Part shown: positions 9,491 through 18,801 of the stretch, piece after piece | Numbering within the stretch: position 1 is the first letter of the stretch | How the letters are laid out: each line of letters starts with the position of its first letter | DNA from: an uncultured Alphaproteobacteria bacterium | Lineage (GTDB): Bacteria; Pseudomonadota; Alphaproteobacteria; Methylaequorales; Methylaequoraceae | Assembly: GCA_902530985.1 (NCBI GenBank) | Contig: CACACI010000013.1 | Location: 1-32,223, forward strand | Direction: 5' to 3' | DNA: 32,223 nt | The notes under the pieces: generated by a model | Seen by the model: only the letters and a program-made list of their open reading frames with translations | Databases searched by the model: none | Told to the model about the DNA's origin: nothing | Program-made: the position numbers and the translations under genes

Positions 9491-10867
9491 GTGAATTTTT
9501 TAATCAGCAGATCCTACCATATTACTAGAATATTCTCCTTAATATTTTTTTCTTTTGTTACATATATTTTTATTGATTATTCTCCATCAATTCTTGAAGG
9601 AAAACAGCCAGATAGTTCTGGATATATTATAGGAGACCCTCTAAGACCATCAATTTATCATTATATAATTAAAAGTTTAAGCTATCTTGGAATTGATTTA
9701 TTTTTTTTCCAGAAAACAATATTAAGTATAAGTATAGTATGTTTGTGTTATTTTCTTAGAAAACAAAAAATAAACATTTTTGTAATTATTATTTTTTATT
9801 TTTTTCTAACTCTAAATTTCTACTATACTTCTTTTGCTAAAACTGTGTTGTCTGAATCTATTTTATTTAGTCTGATTAATTTTACAGTTTTATGTTTAAT
9901 CAAAATAAATGAGAGAAAAAGTCAGATTATATTAGGTTTGTTGTTAGGTATGATATTTGCCCTAAAACCAATTGGGATTATTATAGCAATTATAATTCTT
10001 TTCTTTTCAATAATTCTTTTAGATAAGAAGATAAATTTTTTAACTATAATTTTTTGCTTTCTTTTACCAATAATTTTAGAAAGTCATCTTTTTTATAAAA
10101 ATCATGACAAGAGACATTCACTGTTACCCATCACCATAGCAGGCAAGTTATTTGTTCTATCTGGAAAAAATTCTTTTGATATAGAAAAATATCCGTCTGA
10201 ACTTAAGCCTATATTAAGAATATCTAAAAATGAGTATAGTGAAGTTCATAGTTATTTATCTACCATAAAAAACCCATTTCTTCGATCGGAATTACTATCT
10301 GACTATGAAGCAGTAGCACAGTTTCAAACATTTAAATTAAAAAAAATTATACAACTTAATTATGACAAAAGTGAATTCTATAAAAAATCCAATCTAATAG
10401 CATACAACCTTGTGAAGAACAATTTTCTAGATCTATTTACTTTATCCTTCTCCCATTATCTTGGAAATTGGTCAATTGGAAGTAAATTTATTTTTTTTGA
10501 AAGAGAATCATTAAATAAAGTTAAAGAAATACCTAAAATTGTTGAATTAAGGAAATCTTCAGGACCAATAACTTTACCTAGATTAGAGCTATTATTTTTA
10601 GCTCAATTATTCTTTATTTTTTTATTTCTAGTTTTAACTTTTTTTACTTTGTTTACTTTTTTTAATTTGATCAAGGAAAGATTATTTTTAAAAAATAAAA
10701 AAAATATTTTTGATATATTATATATATTCCTTGTTCAAACTTACTTAATAGTAGTAAGTATAGTTAATATTTCAACTCCAAGATATTTAATGGTTGTTTA
10801 TCCAATTCTACTTTTAATTGTTATACGCTCTGGATATTTATTTTTATCTTTAACTAAGAAATCTTAA
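9491..10867 (+). CDS. polytopic membrane protein, GT-C/ArnT-PMT-like
   Basis: GTG start; many hydrophobic helices; loop with PDSSGYIIGDPLRPSIYHY; C-terminal STPRYLMVVYPILLLIVI as in GT39-like proteins. Confidence 0.6.
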   Translation: MNFLISRSYHITRIFSLIFFSFVTYIFIDYSPSILEGKQPDSSGYIIGDPLRPSIYHYIIKSLSYLGIDLFFFQKTILSISIVCLCYFLRKQKINIFVIIIFYFFLTLNFYYTSFAKTVLSESILFSLINFTVLCLIKINERKSQIILGLLLGMIFALKPIGIIIAIIILFFSIILLDKKINFLTIIFCFLLPIILESHLFYKNHDKRHSLLPITIAGKLFVLSGKNSFDIEKYPSELKPILRISKNEYSEVHSYLSTIKNPFLRSELLSDYEAVAQFQTFKLKKIIQLNYDKSEFYKKSNLIAYNLVKNNFLDLFTLSFSHYLGNWSIGSKFIFFERESLNKVKEIPKIVELRKSSGPITLPRLELLFLAQLFFIFLFLVLTFFTLFTFFNLIKERLFLKNKKNIFDILYIFLVQTYLIVVSIVNISTPRYLMVVYPILLLIVIRSGYLFLSLTKKS

Positions 10868-10884
10868 AGTTATAATGCAAAGAA

Positions 10885-12783
10885 ATGTGTGGTATATTTG
10901 GGTTCTTTCTATTTGATAAAAGTAATGACTTAAATGAACATTCTTTAAAGTTAGCTACCGAATCACTCAAACATAGAGGGCCCGATGCCAATGGTTCCTG
11001 GTTTTCAGAGAAAGACGGGATATATCTTGGACATAGAAGACTTTCTATTCTTGATTTATCTAATAAAGGAAATCAACCTATGATTTCAAATTGTGGAAGG
11101 TTTGTAATTACATTCAATGGTGAAATTTATAATTATAGAGAGTTAGCTCTTTATTTAAAAACAAAGTACAGATTAGAATTCAAAAATGGAACAGATACAA
11201 CTGTTCTTCTAGAATTAATTAGTAAATTTGGATTAAAAAAGACTCTTTCACTAATAGAAGGCATGTTTGCATTTGCATTATGGGATAAAAAAATAAAAAA
11301 ATTATATATAGCTAGAGATCGATTTGGTGAAAAACCTCTTTTCTACTATAGAAATTCTAGCTTTTTAATGTTTAGTTCGGAATTAAAAGCAATTAAAGCT
11401 TTGTGTGGGCCAAAATTGAAAATTTCTTCAAACTCCTCATTTTATTATTCTTTATTAGGCTACATTCCTGCACCTTTATCAATATACGAGGATATTTTCA
11501 AAGTAATGCCATCAGAATTTATAGAGTTAGACATGTCTAAGGGTATAAAAAAAAAGAAATATTATTTCATAAATTCTGAAAATAAACATAAAAAAGTATC
11601 TTATTCCATTCTTAAAGAACAGATACAAGAGGGTATTGAAGATTCGATAAAAAAAATGATGATAGCTGATGTTGAAGTTGGTTGTTTTTTGTCCGGTGGA
11701 GTAGATTCAAGCTTGGTTGCAATGCTTATGCAAAAGAATTCAACAAAAAAAATTAGGACATTTACTGTAGCTTTTAACGAGAAAGAATATGATGAATCAG
11801 ATTATGCTAAAGAAATAGCTGATCTAGTTGGAACAAATCACAAAGAAATAAAAGTCAATATAAATGATATGATTGTTCATTTAGATAAATTAATTGATAT
11901 ATTTGATGAACCTTTTTCAGATTCTTCTTTTATACCTACCTACTTAATTAGTAAATTAGCGTCTAATGATGTTAAAGTAGTATTATCTGGTGATGGAGGC
12001 GATGAGGTTTTTCTTGGATATAATAGATACTTATTTTCAAGAAAAATTGATAATTTTAAGAAATATAGCCCAGAGTTTTTGAGAAGTTGTTTAAGTTATT
12101 TTTTAAACAAAGTTCCATCAAACTATTATGATAGAGCAAGTGAGCCTTTTCAAAAAATGCTTGGGATACATGGTTTTTCCCACAAAATTCAAAAACTTTC
12201 AAATGTTTTAAATTTTAAAAATAATTCAGACTATTATAGAAAACTTAATTCATTTGATAGTGACATTTTAAAATGTAAAAATAATAGAAAAGATAAATTT
12301 TTTCAAAATTATCAAAACTTCTCTTTGCTAGAATCTGTACAAATGAACGATATTGATTATTACTTACCAAATGATATTTTAGTTAAAGTAGATAGATCTA
12401 GTATGAGCAATTCACTAGAAGTCAGATCTCCTTTCTTAAACCACAAATTGGTAAATGAAGCTTTTAAATTACCATTAGAATCAAAATTAAAAAGGAATTC
12501 AACCAAGTATATTCTTAAGGATTTATTATCTGATTATATGCCAAGAAGTTTCTCATTTAGACCAAAGATGGGGTTTGCAATTCCAATAGAAAGATGGATA
12601 AAAAAAAAAAAATTCAGCAGTATGATAGATAATATTTTTTATGAATCTGATTGGGAAAAGTTTGGTTGGGAAAACAAGACTATTATAAATAAATGGGAAA
12701 ATTTCAAAAAATTTAAGTCGTACACTCCTCAATGTATATGGATGTATACTGTTGCTGGAATTTGGCTTAATAAAAATAAATAG
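10885..12783 (+). CDS. asnB: asparagine synthase (glutamine-hydrolysing)
   Basis: MCGIFGFF, KHRGPDANG, TFNGEIYNY, ARDRFGEKPLFYY, FLSGGVDSSLVAML, LSGDGGDEVFLGYNRY, EVRSPFLNHKLV. Confidence 0.97.
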   Translation: MCGIFGFFLFDKSNDLNEHSLKLATESLKHRGPDANGSWFSEKDGIYLGHRRLSILDLSNKGNQPMISNCGRFVITFNGEIYNYRELALYLKTKYRLEFKNGTDTTVLLELISKFGLKKTLSLIEGMFAFALWDKKIKKLYIARDRFGEKPLFYYRNSSFLMFSSELKAIKALCGPKLKISSNSSFYYSLLGYIPAPLSIYEDIFKVMPSEFIELDMSKGIKKKKYYFINSENKHKKVSYSILKEQIQEGIEDSIKKMMIADVEVGCFLSGGVDSSLVAMLMQKNSTKKIRTFTVAFNEKEYDESDYAKEIADLVGTNHKEIKVNINDMIVHLDKLIDIFDEPFSDSSFIPTYLISKLASNDVKVVLSGDGGDEVFLGYNRYLFSRKIDNFKKYSPEFLRSCLSYFLNKVPSNYYDRASEPFQKMLGIHGFSHKIQKLSNVLNFKNNSDYYRKLNSFDSDILKCKNNRKDKFFQNYQNFSLLESVQMNDIDYYLPNDILVKVDRSSMSNSLEVRSPFLNHKLVNEAFKLPLESKLKRNSTKYILKDLLSDYMPRSFSFRPKMGFAIPIERWIKKKKFSSMIDNIFYESDWEKFGWENKTIINKWENFKKFKSYTPQCIWMYTVAGIWLNKNK

Positions 12784-12786
12784 ATT

Positions 12787-13164
12787 ATGAAAATTCTTCA
12801 AGGAGTAGATTTAGTAAAGGTAAAAAGAATTGAAGAAATTTATTCTAAATATTCTAAAAAATTTTTAACAAAAATATTTTCTAATAAGGAAGTACTTCAA
12901 ATTAATTGTAACAAAAAAAATAAACTAAATAAAATAGCTGGAAAATTTGCAGCTAAAGAGGCAGTAGCCAAAGCAATAGGGACTGGTTTTTCTGAAGGGA
13001 TAACATTCAAAAGTATAGAAATATTAAACCAAAGAAATGGTAGACCAACTATAAAATTAAAGGGTAAGGCAAAAAGAAAATTACAAAACCTTGTTTCTTC
13101 AAGTATTTCTATAACAGATGAAGATGGTTATGTAATTTCTGTTGCGACTTTTTTAGTAGATTAA
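12787..13164 (+). CDS. acpS: holo-[acyl-carrier-protein] synthase
   Basis: GVDLVKVKRIEEI; GKFAAKEAVAKAIGTGFSEGI; ISITDEDGYVISVATF: AcpS signatures and length. Confidence 0.93.
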   Translation: MKILQGVDLVKVKRIEEIYSKYSKKFLTKIFSNKEVLQINCNKKNKLNKIAGKFAAKEAVAKAIGTGFSEGITFKSIEILNQRNGRPTIKLKGKAKRKLQNLVSSSISITDEDGYVISVATFLVD

Positions 13165-13167
13165 GTA

Positions 13168-14256
13168 ATGAAAAAAATATTTATTATTATTGGAGGATTA
13201 GGACTTGGTGGCACAGAAAAACAATTACTACTTAAACTTAAATATTTAAAAAAAAAATATGAATTTACTCTTATTTTCTTTTACACAAAAGGAGAGCTTT
13301 ATGGAGATTTTAAAAAATTAGGAATAAATGTAATTGATCTTACAAGTGATTTAAAATTTCGGCCATTTAAATATTTACAGGTCTTTTTTAAATTATATAA
13401 GTTGTTAAAGCATAAAAGACCTGAAATTGTGAATTTATATTTACCGCATTCTTATATAATTGCTGGGCTATTTTCGTATGTATTTTCAAATATTATTTTT
13501 TTGATGTCTAGAAGGTCTCTTAATAACTATCAAAAAAAGATACCTTTAGTAAATTTTTATGAAACAAAAATCTTACATAAGAAAATGAATTATATTTTGG
13601 TTAATTCGAAAGCGATCAAGAAGGAACTTACAAAATTCGAAGGGGTAGATAAAAAAAAAATTAAACTAATATATAATTCTATTGAAATTGAAAAAATAAA
13701 AAAAAAGACTGATAAAAAAGTAAGGATTATATGTTTAGCAAATTTAATTCCATATAAAAATCATAAAATGATAGTTGAAGCATGTAGTAAAATTATAAAA
13801 ACTAGAGATTTTCAAATTGACTTAATTGGTGATGGGAATCTAACTTATAAAAATGAGTTAAAATCACTTTCAAAGAAATTAAATTTGGAAAAACAAATTA
13901 TTTTTTGGGGAAGATTAAAGAATTATAAAAAAATTCTTCAATATGCTGACATTGGTATTTTAACATCTAATGAAGAAGGTTTCTCGAATGCTATACTTGA
14001 ATATATGATCAATAAACTTCCAGTAATTGCAACAAATGTTGGAGGCAACCCTGAGGTTCTAGAGCATAAAGTAAATGGATTTCTTATTGAAAAAGGAGAT
14101 AGTGAGTGTATGGCTAAATATTTAGAAAAATTAATTATTAATAAAAAATTAAGACTTCAACTTGGAGAAAAAGGTTACAAAAAAGTACTGAATGAATTTG
14201 AAGTTTCAAAGAACATTGTAAACTATGAAAAATTCTATAACCAGATTCTGCAGTAA
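13168..14256 (+). CDS. glycosyltransferase family 4
   Basis: IGGLGLGGTEKQLLLKL; DIGILTSNEEGFSNAILEYMINKLPVIATNVGGNPEVLEH. Confidence 0.93.
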   Translation: MKKIFIIIGGLGLGGTEKQLLLKLKYLKKKYEFTLIFFYTKGELYGDFKKLGINVIDLTSDLKFRPFKYLQVFFKLYKLLKHKRPEIVNLYLPHSYIIAGLFSYVFSNIIFLMSRRSLNNYQKKIPLVNFYETKILHKKMNYILVNSKAIKKELTKFEGVDKKKIKLIYNSIEIEKIKKKTDKKVRIICLANLIPYKNHKMIVEACSKIIKTRDFQIDLIGDGNLTYKNELKSLSKKLNLEKQIIFWGRLKNYKKILQYADIGILTSNEEGFSNAILEYMINKLPVIATNVGGNPEVLEHKVNGFLIEKGDSECMAKYLEKLIINKKLRLQLGEKGYKKVLNEFEVSKNIVNYEKFYNQILQ

Positions 14257-14294
14257 ACACTTTTTAAAAAAATGTCTGGTTTGTTTTGTTAAAG

Positions 14295-14324
14295 TTGACT
14301 TGTAAACAAAATATTCAATATAAT
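14295..14324 (+). promoter_or_regulatory. sigma70-type promoter: TTGACT - N18 - TATAAT
   Basis: -35 TTGACT at 14295-14300, -10 TATAAT at 14319-14324, 18-nt spacer. Lies just upstream of egtB. Confidence 0.6.
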
Positions 14325-14330
14325 ATAAGT

Positions 14331-15581
14331 ATGGATGGTGCCCAAAAAATAATTTGTGATAAAGGAATGATCAATAAATTTCTCGTTACGAGAGATAATA
14401 CCGTTAGCCTAACAAATAATCTTTATCCAGAAGATATGGTTATTCAAACAGAAGATTACGTTAGTCCAACAAAATGGCATTTAGGTCATACAACATGGTT
14501 TTTTGAAAACTTTTTATTAGTTCCTTTTCTAAAGAATTACAAAATATTTTCTGATGATTTTAACTATATTTTTAATTCATACTACAACAGTGTTGGTACT
14601 TTTAATGCAAGAAATAAAAGAGGTTTTCTAAATAGACCTTTTCTTGATGAAGTAATGGAATATAGAAAATATGTTGATGAAAATTTACTTGAACTATTTA
14701 GAAAAAATCAGAGGGCATCTAGAAAATCTTTACTTGAAATAGGTATTAATCATGAGCAACAGCATCAAGAATTAATATTGATGGATATAAAAAATATTTT
14801 TTTTTCCAACCCATTAAAACCTAGATATAATAAAAAATCTTCAATTAAAAACGAAACCAATTTCACCAAAAACAGTTTTATTTTAAATAATAAAAAAGAA
14901 ATTGAATATGGGTGGTCAAAAAATACATTTTGCTATGACAATGAATTACCCTCAAATACCTCTCATTTAGAACCATTCGCATTAACGAATTATGTAACTA
15001 ATTTGGAATGGAAAGAATTTATAAGAGATGGAGGCTATAATTCCCATCAATTCTGGTTATCTGATGGATGGGACTATATTAATAGAAATAATATAAGTAA
15101 ACCAGAATATTGGCTTGATAAGAATTATTATTTTACACTAAATGGAGTTCAAAAAATTCAAGACTCACTTCCAGTATGTCATATAAGTTTTTATGAGGCT
15201 TGTGCTTATGCAAAGTATAAAAAATTAAGATTACCTACAGAAATAGAAATTGAATACTTTCTAAGTAAGTCAAAAATAAAAGGTAATTTTTTAGATAAAA
15301 AAGAATACCAAGAAATTGATTATTGCAACTCATCTAATTTTAAATCATTATATGGAAATCTTTGGATGTGGACTTCTAGTAATTATGTTCCGTACAAAAA
15401 TTATAAATCTTACGAAAATAACCTAATGGAATATAATAGTAAATTTATGTGTAACCAATTTGTTTTAAAAGGTGGGTCATTTGGGACACCCCAAAACCAT
15501 ATAAGATCTTCATATAGAAATTTCTATTACCCATATAATAGATGGCAGTTTTGTGGCTTAAGACTCGTAAGCGAATTATGA
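14331..15581 (+). CDS. egtB: ergothioneine biosynthesis sulfoxide synthase EgtB
   Basis: SPTKWHLGHTTWFFENFLL, INHEQQHQELILMDIK (metal-binding His), GNLWMWTSSNYVPY, RWQFCGLRL. ATG 14331 chosen over TTG 14286, which lies in the promoter region; ATG 14367 is an alternative. Confidence 0.93.
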   Translation: MDGAQKIICDKGMINKFLVTRDNTVSLTNNLYPEDMVIQTEDYVSPTKWHLGHTTWFFENFLLVPFLKNYKIFSDDFNYIFNSYYNSVGTFNARNKRGFLNRPFLDEVMEYRKYVDENLLELFRKNQRASRKSLLEIGINHEQQHQELILMDIKNIFFSNPLKPRYNKKSSIKNETNFTKNSFILNNKKEIEYGWSKNTFCYDNELPSNTSHLEPFALTNYVTNLEWKEFIRDGGYNSHQFWLSDGWDYINRNNISKPEYWLDKNYYFTLNGVQKIQDSLPVCHISFYEACAYAKYKKLRLPTEIEIEYFLSKSKIKGNFLDKKEYQEIDYCNSSNFKSLYGNLWMWTSSNYVPYKNYKSYENNLMEYNSKFMCNQFVLKGGSFGTPQNHIRSSYRNFYYPYNRWQFCGLRLVSEL

Positions 15582-16555
15582 TAGATCACTCAAATCTCTC
15601 ATTTTATGACTTTAAGAAAGAAAAACCTAAAAATTATTCTGATATAATTGAAGGTTTAATGAATGAAAAACAAAAAAAAATTAATTCAAAATATTTTTAT
15701 GATGAGTATGGATCTAGTTTATTTGATGCAATAACTTTGACAAAAGATTATTATCCCACAAAAAAAGAGATGGAAATATTAGATAGTCATAATGAAGAAT
15801 TTTCTCATAATCTTCCTCCTTTTGCATCGGTTATTGAGTTTGGAAGTGGTTCAAATAAAAAAGTAAAGAAACTTTTAAAAGTATTGAATCAACCATTTGA
15901 ATATATCCCGATGGATATCAGTAAGGAGTTTTTATATAAGAATGCAAAGGATTCTGCCCAGCATTTCCCTGAATTAAAAATTAAAGCTGTTTGTGCTGAT
16001 TTTAATCAAATTGATTTATTGAATACGGTTGTTGATAAAGGAAACACAAAAATTGGTTTTTTCCCTGGATCCACTATTGGTAATTATTGTCCTCCAGATG
16101 CAAGAGAACTTTTAAAAAAATTTGCGAACATTTTAGGTGAAGATAATTTTTTAATTATTGGTGTTGACCTAAAAAAGAATATTAAAATCTTAGAAAGAGC
16201 GTATAATGATTCAGACGGTTTTACAGAAAAATTCAATAAAAATATACTAAATGGTGTTAATAACTTATGCGGGACCTATTTCAACACCAAAGACTTCAAT
16301 CATAAAGCATTCTTTAATACAGATAAAAGTAGGATTGAAATGCATTTAGTAAGTAAAAAGAAGCAAGTTGTTGATGTTCTTGGCAAGAAAATTATTTTTA
16401 AACAAGGTGAATCAATTCATACCGAAAATTCTTATAAATACTCTCTAGAAAGTTTTAGCGATTTAGTTGAAGCAGCAAAATTCAAAATAGTCAAAACACT
16501 TACTGATAAAAAATTATTTTTTGGAGTTTTTTTTTTGAAAGTTAAGGGTTCTTGA
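15578..16555 (+). CDS. egtD: L-histidine N-alpha-methyltransferase EgtD
   Basis: SKYFYDEYGSSLFDAITLTKDYYPTKKEMEIL; VIEFGSGSNKKVKKLL; GFFPGSTIGNYCPPDARELLKKF. ATG at 15578 overlaps the egtB stop (ATGA). Confidence 0.94.
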   Translation: MIDHSNLSFYDFKKEKPKNYSDIIEGLMNEKQKKINSKYFYDEYGSSLFDAITLTKDYYPTKKEMEILDSHNEEFSHNLPPFASVIEFGSGSNKKVKKLLKVLNQPFEYIPMDISKEFLYKNAKDSAQHFPELKIKAVCADFNQIDLLNTVVDKGNTKIGFFPGSTIGNYCPPDARELLKKFANILGEDNFLIIGVDLKKNIKILERAYNDSDGFTEKFNKNILNGVNNLCGTYFNTKDFNHKAFFNTDKSRIEMHLVSKKKQVVDVLGKKIIFKQGESIHTENSYKYSLESFSDLVEAAKFKIVKTLTDKKLFFGVFFLKVKGS

Positions 16556-17676
16556 AATATATAAACTTCAATAATGCTGGGTCAAGTAGACCTTATGAAG
16601 GTGTAAATAAAGCAATTAAGCAATTTTTAGAAACTGAAGAAAAATTTGGAGGCTATTATGCTGCTGACAAATTTAAAAAAAAAATAGACTCCTTTTACTG
16701 CAATCTTTCTAAATTAATTAATTGTGAAAAAAATGAAATTTCTTTTCTTTCTAGTACAACGTTAGCCTGGAACCTTTTTTTTAATTCAATAAAATTAACT
16801 GATAAGCAAAATGTTATAATTTTTGAGAACGAATATGGAAGTAATTTAATTTATTATATACAAAAAGGAATAAATATCAGGATTGTGAAAATCAAAGAAG
16901 ATGGAAAAGTATGTTTTGAGGATTTAAAAAAAAAAATTGATAAAAACACTAAAATTGTATGTTTATGTCATATCGCATCACAGTGTGGGGATATAATTGA
17001 GGCTGAGAAAATTGGAAAAATATTATATAAGATTAATCCAAAAATTTTGTATGTTGTCGATGCTTGTCAATCAATAGGACATATTAATGTTGACGTTTCA
17101 AAAATTAATTGTGATGTTTTAGTTGGGTCTGGTAGAAAATATTTAAGAGGCCCAAGAGGTACTGGATTTATTTTTTTAAACAATAAAATCAGATCTAAAA
17201 TAAAACCTTTAATACTAGACCTTAACAATTCTAAGTTATATGAGAAGAGAGTAAAGGTTAAGAATGCTAGAATTTTTGAAAACTTTGAATATTCACCAGC
17301 CTTGAAAATTGGTTTGAGTAAAGCTATTGAAAAATTAAATAATATCGGAATAGAAAGGCTTGAACTAGATATAAAAAAAAAAAGTCTTTTTTTTAGAAAA
17401 AAAATTGAAAACTTCAAAAAAATTTGTTTGTTTGAAAATAAGAATTGTATCTCTGGAATAAATACATTTAGGGTGAAGGGAATGGAATCTAATAAACTGT
17501 ATGATTATCTTTTATCAAAAAAAATTCTATGCTCAGTGCCTTATTATGATACTAGTCGCATTTATTTTAAGAAAAAAAAAATAACTAATCTATTAAGAAT
17601 TTCAATTCATCACTACAATACAAAAGATGAAATTAATTACTTGGTAAAATGTTTGATTGACTTAATAAAAAAATAA
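16552..17676 (+). CDS. class V aminotransferase-fold PLP enzyme (EgtE/cysteine-desulfurase-like)
   Basis: YINFNNAGSSRPYEGV; VVDACQSIGHINVDVSKINCDVLVGSGRKYLRGPRGTGF (PLP-Lys motif). TTG start overlaps the egtD stop (TTGA). Confidence 0.88.
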   Translation: MKYINFNNAGSSRPYEGVNKAIKQFLETEEKFGGYYAADKFKKKIDSFYCNLSKLINCEKNEISFLSSTTLAWNLFFNSIKLTDKQNVIIFENEYGSNLIYYIQKGINIRIVKIKEDGKVCFEDLKKKIDKNTKIVCLCHIASQCGDIIEAEKIGKILYKINPKILYVVDACQSIGHINVDVSKINCDVLVGSGRKYLRGPRGTGFIFLNNKIRSKIKPLILDLNNSKLYEKRVKVKNARIFENFEYSPALKIGLSKAIEKLNNIGIERLELDIKKKSLFFRKKIENFKKICLFENKNCISGINTFRVKGMESNKLYDYLLSKKILCSVPYYDTSRIYFKKKKITNLLRISIHHYNTKDEINYLVKCLIDLIKK

Positions 17677-17690
17677 GCAATTATATAGCT

Positions 17691-18074
17691 ATGAATGTAG
17701 AAAAATATATAAGAGTTGTTCAAATCTTTTCTGTATTGATAATCCTTGTTGGAGCAATTGTAGGTTTTCTTAATGAAGTTTATCTTATGATAAGTAAAAT
17801 GAAAGTAGAGTTAGCTGATTTGCTTTTACTATTTATATATGTTGAAGTGATGGGTATGATAAGAGTTTATTTAGCTAATGCAGAAATTAGAATAACATAT
17901 CCTCTAGTTATAGCTATTACAGCAATATCTAGGCTTATAATTTTACAAAAGAAAGATTTAGATCCATCAATTTTAATGTACGAATCATTTGCAATTCTTA
18001 TAATAGCGCTCGCAATCATTGTCTTAAGGTTAAGGTATTTAAATTTTTTAAAACCAAAAAGAAATTTTAAGTAA
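17691..18074 (+). CDS. PsiE-like phosphate-starvation-inducible family membrane protein
   Basis: Four predicted hydrophobic segments; VELADLLLLFIYVEVMGMIRVYL...EIRITYPLVIAITAISRLIIL pattern of the PsiE family. Confidence 0.75.
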   Translation: MNVEKYIRVVQIFSVLIILVGAIVGFLNEVYLMISKMKVELADLLLLFIYVEVMGMIRVYLANAEIRITYPLVIAITAISRLIILQKKDLDPSILMYESFAILIIALAIIVLRLRYLNFLKPKRNFK

Positions 18075-18087
18075 AAATAAAATCTAA

Positions 18088-18801
18088 ATGTATGTTAGAT
18101 TCTTAAAAAATCTTTTTTTTTATAATACGATTCTATTCATCATATTTTTTGTCCTTTTTTTGTTTTTTCCAAAATTTGATATCTTTTTGTCCAATCTTTT
18201 TTTCTATGAGAATCAGTTTATTTCTGAAAAATATACTTTTATTAAAGATCTAAGAGTTGTGCTGAAAAATTTAATGATTGCTTTGCCAATATTTGCAATC
18301 TTATTGTTAGTAGTTAGTTTGATAAATAAAAAACAGAATGTAAAATCATTTTTTGACTTAAAAATGCAATATGCTTTATTTGGCTTAATTCTTGGGCCAA
18401 TAATTGGATGTGGAATTATTGCAAATTTATATTTTAAAGATACCTGGGGAAGAGCTAGACCAGTTCATATTGAAGAGTTTGGAGGAGATAAAATTTTTAC
18501 CCCAGCATTTATAAAATCTGACCAATGCGACAAAAATTGTTCTTGGATAAGTGGAGAGGCATCAGCAGCGTTTTCATTTTTGGTAGGTACAGTTTTATTA
18601 AAAAATCATATTTTTTTTGTTATAAATCTAATTCTTGGATTTTTAGTATTCTTTTGCAGGTTATCAATGGGAGGTCATTTTTTTAGTGATAATATCTTTG
18701 CAATGATATTTATGGTTTACTTGGCAATTCTTTACCAAAAAATAATATATTCTTTTTTTATTAATGGTTCATCAAATGAAGACAATTCTAATAATAACTG
18801 A
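18088..18801 (+). CDS. PAP2-family membrane phosphatase (lipid phosphatase)
   Basis: KDTWGRARP (KX6RP), CSWISGEASAAFSF, CRLSMGGHFFSD (RX5HX3D). Confidence 0.88.
   Translation: MYVRFLKNLFFYNTILFIIFFVLFLFFPKFDIFLSNLFFYENQFISEKYTFIKDLRVVLKNLMIALPIFAILLLVVSLINKKQNVKSFFDLKMQYALFGLILGPIIGCGIIANLYFKDTWGRARPVHIEEFGGDKIFTPAFIKSDQCDKNCSWISGEASAAFSFLVGTVLLKNHIFFVINLILGFLVFFCRLSMGGHFFSDNIFAMIFMVYLAILYQKIIYSFFINGSSNEDNSNNN

Noticed and set aside
12553-12801. 82-aa minus-strand ORF
   Set aside because: Antisense to the end of asnB; no recognisable domain.
17067-17417. 116-aa minus-strand ORF
   Set aside because: Longest antisense ORF, but it lies over the conserved PLP-Lys region of the class-V enzyme and looks like a low-complexity shadow.
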